Source of the DNA: Methylobacterium sp. E-005
GTDB taxonomy: Bacteria; Pseudomonadota; Alphaproteobacteria; Rhizobiales; Beijerinckiaceae
NCBI RefSeq assembly: GCF_022829725.1
Contig: NZ_JAKSYG010000062.1
Location: forward strand, 62,001 to 126,000
Direction: 5' to 3'
Length of the DNA stretch: 64,000 nucleotides
Shown: piece after piece, positions 57,817 to 64,000 of the stretch
Numbering within the stretch: position 1 is the first letter of the stretch
Layout of the letters: each line of letters starts with the position of its first letter
The notes under the pieces: generated by a model
The model's input: the letters and a program-made list of their open reading frames with translations, nothing else
What the model was told of the DNA's origin: nothing
Database searches by the model: none
Translations under genes and position numbers: made by a program

Positions 57817-58719
57817 ATGATGATGACCCGCGTCCTCTCGACCGCCGCCCTCGCGGCCCTCCTGCTCGGCGCCGCGCCGGCCTCTGCCCAGGAAGGGCAT
57901 GGCGGACCGAACCCGGCCCGCGTGAACTGGAGCTTCGCCGGCACGTTCGGCCGCTTCGACGCCGCGCAGCTGCAGCGGGGCTTCCAGGTCTACAAGGAAG
58001 TCTGCTCGGCCTGCCATTCGATGAAGCTGGTGTCCTTCCGCAACCTTGCGCAGGAGGGCGGCCCGGACTTCACCGCCGGTCAGGTGAAGGCGCTCGCCGC
58101 CACCTATCAGGTCAAGGACGGGCCGAACGATGCCGGCGACATGTTCGATCGTCCCGGTCGCCCGGCCGACACCTTCCCGCCGCCCTTCCCGAACGATCAG
58201 GCCGCCGCCGCAGCGAACGGCGGCAAGGCACCGCCGGACTTTTCGGTGATCGCCAAGGCCCGGACGTTCTCCCGCGGCTCGCTCTACTTCCTGACCGACT
58301 GGCTGCCCTTCATCGGCTATTCGGAGCAGGGGCCAGACTACATCCACGCGCTGATCAACGGCTACGAGGATCCGCCGAAGGATTTCACCGTTCCGGATGG
58401 CGGCCATTACAACAAGTACTATCCCGGCCACATCATCGCGATGCCGCCGCCGATCTCCGACGGGCAGGTCACCTACCCGAAGGACGATAAGGGCCAGCCG
58501 GTGGTGCCGGAGACCGTCGATCAGTACGGCAAGGACGTCGCGGCCTTCCTGATGTGGTCGGCCGAGCCGCACATGATGGATCGTAAGGCGTTGGGCTTCC
58601 GGGTGATCCTATTCCTGATCATCCTCTCGGGGCTGCTCTACTACGTGAAGAAGAAAATCTGGGCCGATGTCGGCGGCGAGGTCCACGGCCTCCAGCCGGA
58701 GCTGCACAAGGCCTATTAG
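57817..58719 (+). CDS. petC: Cytochrome c1
   Basis: 300 residues. A signal peptide (about 1-24, ending ASA) is followed by heme-binding CSACH (Cys63, Cys66, His67) and the axial Met region HIIAMPPPISDGQV; a C-terminal anchor helix (about 264-284, VILFLIILSGLLYYV) ends the protein. It accepts electrons from the Rieske centre and passes them to soluble cytochrome c. Three ATGs in a row at the start; the first is used here. Followed by a T-run terminator. Confidence 0.97.
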   Translation: MMMTRVLSTAALAALLLGAAPASAQEGHGGPNPARVNWSFAGTFGRFDAAQLQRGFQVYKEVCSACHSMKLVSFRNLAQEGGPDFTAGQVKALAATYQVKDGPNDAGDMFDRPGRPADTFPPPFPNDQAAAAANGGKAPPDFSVIAKARTFSRGSLYFLTDWLPFIGYSEQGPDYIHALINGYEDPPKDFTVPDGGHYNKYYPGHIIAMPPPISDGQVTYPKDDKGQPVVPETVDQYGKDVAAFLMWSAEPHMMDRKALGFRVILFLIILSGLLYYVKKKIWADVGGEVHGLQPELHKAY

Positions 58720-58745
58720 AGCCACGCGCCGGATCCGACGGTGGT

Positions 58746-58778
58746 GATGGGCCTCCCTTGCGGGGGCCCATCTTTTTT
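58746..58778 (+). terminator. Intrinsic terminator of petABC
   Basis: GATGGGCC (58746-58753) pairs with GGCCCATC (58765-58772), with extra CCC/GGG pairs inside, and is followed by six T (58773-58778). 26 bases after the petC stop. Confidence 0.92.
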
Positions 58779-58845
58779 GAGCTTGGGCTCCATGCTACCG
58801 CTCGGTCGCCGCGATGATCGGCCTCCCGACGACGCCTGTCCCGCC

Positions 58846-58963
58846 CACCTCATCCTGAGGTGCCCGCGACAGCGGGCCCCGAGGGAGGCTTCCAGCGATC
58901 GATGCGGCTTCTGGGGGCCTCCTGCGAGGCCTTCGCTTCGCTCCGGCATTTCAGGTTGAGGTG
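58846..58963. repeat. REP/RPE-like palindromic intergenic element
   Basis: Starts with the palindrome CACCTCATCCTGAGGTGC and ends near TCAGGTTGAGGTG, its inverted partner. Inside are a second hairpin (GCCCGCGACAGCGGGC) and GAGGGAGGCTTCCAGCGATC, GCGAGGCCTTCGC. Elements built on CCTCATCCTGAGG with an internal GGCTTC motif are a known dispersed intergenic repeat class in Methylobacterium and Bradyrhizobium-type genomes (recalled, not checked). It sits between petC and mtnP. Confidence 0.7.
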
Positions 58964-59016
58964 CTGGTTGGGACATGCGGCCCGTCGATGCGCCGCGCCA
59001 TGACAGGAAATTCGGA

Positions 59017-59892
<876 letters not shown>

Positions 59893-59976
59893 GCAGCCAC
59901 CCTTTCCATTTCCGAAAAACTCCCTCTAGAAGGCGCGGGCGGCAGCGGCCGTCCTCGACGCAAAGTCCGAAACAAG

Positions 59977-60564
59977 ATGCGCAGCGCCACCATCACCCGG
60001 AAGACCGCGGAGACCGACATCGCGGTCACCGTCGCCCTCGACGGGACCGGCCGATCGACGATCGCCACGGGAATCGGCTTCCTCGACCACATGCTCGATC
60101 TGCTGGCGCGGCACGCCCTGTTCGACCTCGACGTGAAGGTCGTGGGCGATCTGCATATCGATCAGCACCATTCCGCCGAGGATTGCGGCATCGCCCTCGG
60201 ACAGGCCTTCGCCCGGGCGCTCGGGGACAAGCGCGGTGTGACGCGCTACGCCGACATCCACCTGCCGATGGACGAGGCGCTGACCCGGGTCTGCGTCGAC
60301 ATCTCCGGTCGCCCGTTCCTCGTGTTCCGCACGGCGTTCCGCGTGGAGAAGATCGGGCAGTTCGATACCGAGCTTGTGCGCGAGTGGTTTCAGGCCTTCG
60401 CGATGAATGCCGGCCTGACCCTCCACGTCGAGACGCTGTACGGCGACAACGCCCACCACATCGCGGAGAGCTGCTTCAAGGGGCTGGCTCGGGCCTTGCG
60501 GAAGGCGGTGGCGATCGATCCGCGCGAGGAGGGGCGCGTTCCCTCCACGAAGGGCTCCCTGTAG
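59977..60564 (+). CDS. hisB: Imidazoleglycerol-phosphate dehydratase
   Basis: 195 residues, the monofunctional HisB. Motifs: [37 protein letters not shown] (metal HHxxED), and the symmetrical [26 protein letters not shown] with the second HHxxE. It makes imidazole-acetol phosphate in histidine synthesis, binding Mn. First his gene of this cluster, 84 bases after mtnP. Confidence 0.97.
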   Translation: MRSATITRKTAETDIAVTVALDGTGRSTIATGIGFLDHMLDLLARHALFDLDVKVVGDLHIDQHHSAEDCGIALGQAFARALGDKRGVTRYADIHLPMDEALTRVCVDISGRPFLVFRTAFRVEKIGQFDTELVREWFQAFAMNAGLTLHVETLYGDNAHHIAESCFKGLARALRKAVAIDPREEGRVPSTKGSL

Positions 60565-60633
60565 AGCCTCGTGTCGTCGCGCTCCCCGGCCGCCCGATGG
60601 CGGTTCTAAGAGCGCCGTTGTCGGAGTTCCGCG

Positions 60634-61119
60634 ATGCGGATGCGCAGCTACACGCTCCACCTGCCCCCCGATGCCCGCCTGGGCGAGGCCGTCGGGCTCG
60701 ATCGCGCCGTGCTGGTGCCCGACGGTTTCTCGTGGTCGGCCTTCGCCTTCACGGTGCTGTGGTTCCTCTATCACCGGCTTTGGCTCGCGGCGCTTGTCGT
60801 GCTGGTCGGCCTGATCGGGCTTGCGGGCGCGGGGATCCTCCTCGGGCTGCCGACCGGCGCCGGCTTGGCCGCCACCCTGCTGGCCGGATGGCTGATCGGG
60901 CTGGAAGCGTCGAGCCTGCGCCGCTGGACCCTCGCCCGAAGGGGCTGGCCGGCGCGCGATGCCGTGGTCGCCGCCAACCCCGAGGAGGCCGAGACCCGCG
61001 CGCTCAACCGCTGGCTGGAGGCCAGCGCCACGCCGCCGCGCGCCCCCTTCCCGAGCGGCCCGAGCCGCCGCGGCGAGCCGGTGATCGGCCTGTTTCCCGC
61101 CCAGGAGGGCGCCCGGTAA
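60634..61119 (+). CDS. DUF2628 membrane protein
   Basis: 161 residues. After [17 protein letters not shown] and FVPDGFSW-like [19 protein letters not shown], two or three helices (about 33-55, 60-92) follow, then a Pro-rich soluble tail. The FSW...WFLYHRLW motif is typical of alphaproteobacterial DUF2628 proteins, which commonly lie between hisB and hisH. Function unknown. The hisH ATG is 19 bases past the stop. ATG 60640 is an alternative start. Confidence 0.8.
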   Translation: MRMRSYTLHLPPDARLGEAVGLDRAVLVPDGFSWSAFAFTVLWFLYHRLWLAALVVLVGLIGLAGAGILLGLPTGAGLAATLLAGWLIGLEASSLRRWTLARRGWPARDAVVAANPEEAETRALNRWLEASATPPRAPFPSGPSRRGEPVIGLFPAQEGAR

Positions 61120-61138
61120 TGGACCGGACGACACGCGC

Positions 61139-61798
61139 ATGAGTACCGAGTCGGTCGCGATCATCGATTACGGATCGGGCAACCTCCATTCCGCCGCCAA
61201 GGCGTTCGAGCGTGCGGCCCGGGAGAGCGGCTGCGACGCGCGCATCCGCCTGACTGCGGATCCGGACGTGGTCGCCAAAGCCGACCGCGTCGTCCTGCCC
61301 GGCGTCGGCGCCTATGCGGATTGCCGTCGCGGTCTCGACGCCGTCCCCGGCATGGTCGAGGCGATGACGCAGGTCGCCCACCGGGACGGGCGGCCGTTCC
61401 TCGGCATCTGCGTCGGGATGCAGCTCCTGGCGACCCGGGGACTCGAATACACCACGACGCCCGGCCTCGGCTGGATCCCCGGCGATGTCGACCTGATCAG
61501 ACCATCGGACCCGACCCTCAAGGTCCCCCATATGGGCTGGAACACCCTGCGTCCGGCCCGCGACCACGCGCTGCTCGCCGGCATCCCCACCGGCGAGGAC
61601 GGGCTGCACGCCTATTTCGTACACAGCTACGCGCTGTCACCCGAAAGTCCCGGCGACGTCGTGGCCCGCGCGGATTATGGCGGCTCGATCACCGCCCTCG
61701 TTGCCCGCGACAACATCGCGGGCACGCAATTCCATCCGGAGAAGAGCCAGCGTCTGGGACTCGCGCTCATCGCGAATTTCCTGACGTGGCGGCCCTGA
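61139..61798 (+). CDS. hisH: Imidazole glycerol phosphate synthase glutaminase subunit
   Basis: 219 residues. Class I glutamine amidotransferase with Cys91 in [10 protein letters not shown] and His199/Glu201 in FHPEKSQ. N-terminal [21 protein letters not shown] is diagnostic. It makes ammonia channelled to HisF. hisA follows after 37 bases. Confidence 0.97.
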   Translation: MSTESVAIIDYGSGNLHSAAKAFERAARESGCDARIRLTADPDVVAKADRVVLPGVGAYADCRRGLDAVPGMVEAMTQVAHRDGRPFLGICVGMQLLATRGLEYTTTPGLGWIPGDVDLIRPSDPTLKVPHMGWNTLRPARDHALLAGIPTGEDGLHAYFVHSYALSPESPGDVVARADYGGSITALVARDNIAGTQFHPEKSQRLGLALIANFLTWRP

Positions 61799-61835
61799 GG
61801 GTGACCCCGCCCCGGCAAGAAGGACTGAAACTCCC

Positions 61836-62579
61836 GTGATCCTGTACCCGGCGATCGACCTGAAAGAGGGGCGCTGCGTCCGCCTGATCCAGGGCGACAT
61901 GGCCCAGGCCAAGGTATTCGGCGACGATCCGGCCGCCCAGGCCGCGATCTTCGAGGCGCAGGGCTTTCCCTGGCTGCACGTGGTCGATCTCGACGGCGCC
62001 TTTGCGGGGGCCCCGCGTAACGCCGCGGCGGTGGACGCGATCCTGGGCCGCGTGACCATCCCGGTGCAGCTTGGCGGCGGCATCCGCGAGATGAAGACCC
62101 TGGAGGGCTGGCTCGCCAAGGGTGTGGCCCGGGTGATCATCGGTACCGCGGCGGTGCGCGATCCCGCCTTCGTCCGCGAGGCGGCCCGCCAGCATCCGGG
62201 GAAGATTGCGGTCGGCATCGATGCCAAGGACGGGCGCGTCGCCGTCGAGGGTTGGGCGCAGACCTCCAGCATGACCGCCGAGGAACTCGGCCGCCGGTTT
62301 GAAGACGCGGGCGTCGCGGCGATCATCTACACTGACATCGCCCGGGACGGGATCCTGAAGGGCCTCAACGTCGAGATGACCCTGGCTCTGGCCCAGGCCG
62401 TGCGCATCCCGGTGATCGCCTCGGGCGGCCTCGCCTCGATCGACGACGTGCACCGCCTGCTCCAGCCGGATTGCGCCCTGATCGCGGGCGCGATCACGGG
62501 GCGGGCACTCTATGACGGTCGGATCGATCCCGAGGCGGCGCTGGCGGCGATCGCTGCGGCGCGCGGCCCGGCTTCGTGA
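61836..62579 (+). CDS. hisA: Phosphoribosylformimino-5-aminoimidazole carboxamide ribotide isomerase
   Basis: 247 residues from GTG 61836. A (beta/alpha)8 barrel with catalytic Asp8 ([14 protein letters not shown]) and Asp near 130 ([15 protein letters not shown] region), two phosphate-binding repeats [30 protein letters not shown] and [11 protein letters not shown]. It performs the Amadori rearrangement before HisF. ATCTGAAAC-type spacing lacks a strong ribosome site. Confidence 0.96.
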   Translation: MILYPAIDLKEGRCVRLIQGDMAQAKVFGDDPAAQAAIFEAQGFPWLHVVDLDGAFAGAPRNAAAVDAILGRVTIPVQLGGGIREMKTLEGWLAKGVARVIIGTAAVRDPAFVREAARQHPGKIAVGIDAKDGRVAVEGWAQTSSMTAEELGRRFEDAGVAAIIYTDIARDGILKGLNVEMTLALAQAVRIPVIASGGLASIDDVHRLLQPDCALIAGAITGRALYDGRIDPEAALAAIAAARGPAS

Positions 62580-62619
62580 TAGATCGGTCCCGGTGGCGGC
62601 GCTGACTCGGGAGGCCTCG

Positions 62620-63099
62620 ATGACGGCGGTGAAGGCCTGGCCCTCGGCGGCCGGGACGGCCTACGCGGACGATTTCTATACCTGGACCCAGGAGCAGGGC
62701 GCGCGGCTGCGGTCCGGCGACCTCTCGGGCCTCGACCGCGCGAATCTGGCCGAGGAGATCGAGAGCTTGGGCAAGAGCCAGTGTGACAGTCTGGTCAGCC
62801 TCTGGCGCGTCGTGCTGCTACACATGCTGAAGTTCGACTATCAGCCGGAACGTCGAAGCCGCAGCTGGACGGTTCCGATCCGGACGCATCGAAACAGGGC
62901 CGCAGACGTACTTGAGGACAATCCAGGGCTCAAGAGCCGGCTGTCTCTAGCCTTCGAGCGCGCATATCGCGATGCGCGTGAAGAGGCGGCCGTCGAGACA
63001 GGCTTGCCTTTGCGGATGTTCCCGAAGGAATGTCCCTACACGCGCGAAGAGCTGCTGACGCGGCCCTTCTCCGCCGATCCAGAAGACACCTCAGACTGA
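62620..63099 (+). CDS. DUF29 family protein inserted between hisA and hisF
   Basis: 159 residues from ATG 62620 (GGGAGG upstream). DUF29 hallmarks: [66 protein letters not shown], and the C-terminal [16 protein letters not shown]29 proteins are short, helical, of unknown function, frequent in cyanobacteria and some proteobacteria and often near mobile or toxin-antitoxin DNA. Slightly lower GC in the middle than its his neighbours hints at insertion. hisF begins 10 bases after. Confidence 0.88.
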   Translation: MTAVKAWPSAAGTAYADDFYTWTQEQGARLRSGDLSGLDRANLAEEIESLGKSQCDSLVSLWRVVLLHMLKFDYQPERRSRSWTVPIRTHRNRAADVLEDNPGLKSRLSLAFERAYRDAREEAAVETGLPLRMFPKECPYTREELLTRPFSADPEDTSD

Positions 63100-63109
63100 A
63101 GAGCCCCTC

Positions 63110-63913
63110 TTGCTCAAAACCCGCATCATCCCCTGCCTCGACGTGAAGGACGGGCGCGTCGTGAAGGGCGTGCGCTTCGAGGGGCTGCGCGACGCCGGCG
63201 ACCCCGTCGAGGCCGCGAAGGTTTACGACGCGGCCGGCGCCGACGAACTCTGCTTCCTCGACATCACCGCAAGCCGCGAGGCCCGGGGTACGCTGCTCGA
63301 CATCGTCAGTCGGACCGCCGAGGCCTGCTTCATGCCGCTAACCGTCGGAGGCGGGGTACGCACCGTCGAGGACGTGCGTGCCCTTCTGCTCGCCGGGGCC
63401 GACAAGGTCGCCATCAACACCGCGGCCGTGAAGGACCCGGATCTGGTCGCCCGCGCCGCGGAAAAGTTCGGTGCCCAGTGCATCGTGGTGGCGATCGATG
63501 CCAAGCGCGTCTCGCCGCCAGGCGCTCCCGCCGCCTGGGAGATTTTTACGCATGGCGGCCGCGATCCGACGGGGATCGACGCCGTGGCCTTCGCGCGCCG
63601 CGTGGCCGGGAAGGGCGCCGGCGAGTTGCTGGTCACCTCCATGGACAAGGACGGGACCCGGTCCGGTTACGATCTCGCCCTGACGCGGGCCATCAGCGAC
63701 GCGGTCTCCGTTCCGGTGATCGCCTCCGGCGGTGTCGGCGGCCTCGACGACCTTGTGGCCGGCGTGGCCGAAGGCGGGGCGAGCGCCGTGCTGGCGGCGT
63801 CCATCTTCCATTTCGGGCAGGCGAGCGTGGCCGAGGCCAAGGCCCATATGGCGGCGGCCGGCCTCGCCATGCGCCTCGACGGCCCGGCCTCTTCCGCGAG
63901 GGCGCCCCTGTGA
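63110..63913 (+). CDS. hisF: Imidazole glycerol phosphate synthase cyclase subunit
   Basis: 267 residues from TTG 63110. Catalytic Asp11 ([16 protein letters not shown]) and Asp near 130 (VVAIDAKR); phosphate-binding [28 protein letters not shown] and [14 protein letters not shown]. Slightly longer C-terminus (SARAPL) than average. It joins with HisH to make IGP and AICAR. Its stop overlaps the next start as GTGA. Confidence 0.97.
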   Translation: MLKTRIIPCLDVKDGRVVKGVRFEGLRDAGDPVEAAKVYDAAGADELCFLDITASREARGTLLDIVSRTAEACFMPLTVGGGVRTVEDVRALLLAGADKVAINTAAVKDPDLVARAAEKFGAQCIVVAIDAKRVSPPGAPAAWEIFTHGGRDPTGIDAVAFARRVAGKGAGELLVTSMDKDGTRSGYDLALTRAISDAVSVPVIASGGVGGLDDLVAGVAEGGASAVLAASIFHFGQASVAEAKAHMAAAGLAMRLDGPASSARAPL

Positions 63914-64000
63914 GCAGCTACCTTCTGGCGAACGCCAATCTCCTCGATCCGGCGACGGGGCGTGAGACCCCGGGTGCGGTCCTGGTGCGGGATGGCCGGA
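63910..64000 (+). CDS. Amidohydrolase-family protein, N-terminus only
   Basis: GTG 63910 overlaps the hisF stop by four bases. The 30 visible residues ([21 protein letters not shown] then AVLVRDGR) match the N-terminal beta-strand region of amidohydrolases such as dihydroorotase- or imidazolonepropionase-like enzymes. The metal motif HxH lies beyond the window, so the family is only likely. Probably co-translated with hisF. Confidence 0.65.
   Translation, partial: MSSYLLANANLLDPATGRETPGAVLVRDGR

Noticed and set aside
56419-58572. 717-residue frame opposite petB/petC
   Set aside because: Antisense shadow of intact cytochrome genes.
58975-59016. Longer N-terminus for MtnP
   Set aside because: Lies against the repeat element and lacks family similarity; ATG 59017 fits the conserved start.
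62512-62619. Longer N-terminus for the DUF29 protein
   Set aside because: Overlaps the end of hisA and is Arg-rich; ATG 62620 has a proper ribosome site and fits family length.

Overview
The window is about 64 kb of high-GC chromosomal DNA from an alphaproteobacterium. It was read by eye, without database searches. Gene content fits the order Hyphomicrobiales and most probably Methylobacterium/Methylorubrum: DUF2842, a PmtA-type phospholipid methyltransferase, the sdhCDAB order, petABC with the Rieske gene first, a split his cluster, and many leaderless or TTG/GTG starts. No rRNA, CRISPR array, prophage or intact insertion sequence was seen. There is one tRNA gene, for Met (CAT).

Layout. 1-2.6 kb: a truncated hemolysin-III/PAQR membrane protein, heme A synthase (ctaA), DUF2842 and a small secreted protein. 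2.6-8.8 kb: an envelope polysaccharide group (NodB-type deacetylase, CelD-like acyltransferase, a Wzz/GumC-like protein with a worn-out tyrosine-kinase-like domain, a Wza/GumB-like export lipoprotein). 9-14 kb: small envelope proteins and a class A penicillin-binding protein. 14-18 kb: a GH13 enzyme, an MBL hydrolase and an aldo/keto reductase. 18-22.4 kb: gyrB with a strong terminator, then a chemoreceptor behind an AT-rich control region. 22.4-26.5 kb: a lipid group (phosphatidylserine decarboxylase, class III aminotransferase, an Mpo1/DUF962-like membrane protein, PmtA-like methyltransferase). 27-36.4 kb: a lytic transglycosylase, a DUF2778 (Tlde1-type) protein, Tat-tagged malate:quinone oxidoreductase, DUF3750, a CitG-like protein and a CoA-transferase, with several geneless stretches of 0.5-1.1 kb. 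37-42.5 kb: tRNA-Met, a CHRD protein, two overlapping Tat-tagged NAD(P)-type oxidoreductases, an ADP/ATP-antiporter-like transporter, a 28-residue membrane protein and hypothetical proteins. 42.6-47.7 kb: guaA, an SGNH hydrolase coupled to trmO, AMP nucleosidase and a Gly-rich secreted protein. 47.9-58.7 kb: a respiratory block with an SLC13 permease, sdhCDAB, an Inh-type lipoprotein, an ABC exporter and the cytochrome bc1 operon petABC. 58.8-64 kb: mtnP and the his operon (hisB, DUF2628, hisH, hisA, DUF29, hisF), running into a truncated amidohydrolase.

Functional links. Succinate uptake (SLC13, inferred), succinate dehydrogenase, Mqo, bc1 and heme A synthesis all serve aerobic quinone/cytochrome respiration. 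GuaA, Amn, MtnP and the his genes serve purine, adenine-salvage and histidine metabolism. The most interesting unexplained parts are the lipid group at 22.4-26.5 kb, the paired Tat-tagged oxidoreductases at 38.4-40.0 kb, the hairpin-fronted 28-residue protein at 41.5 kb, and the CitG-like gene at 33.4 kb, which has no ATG or GTG start.
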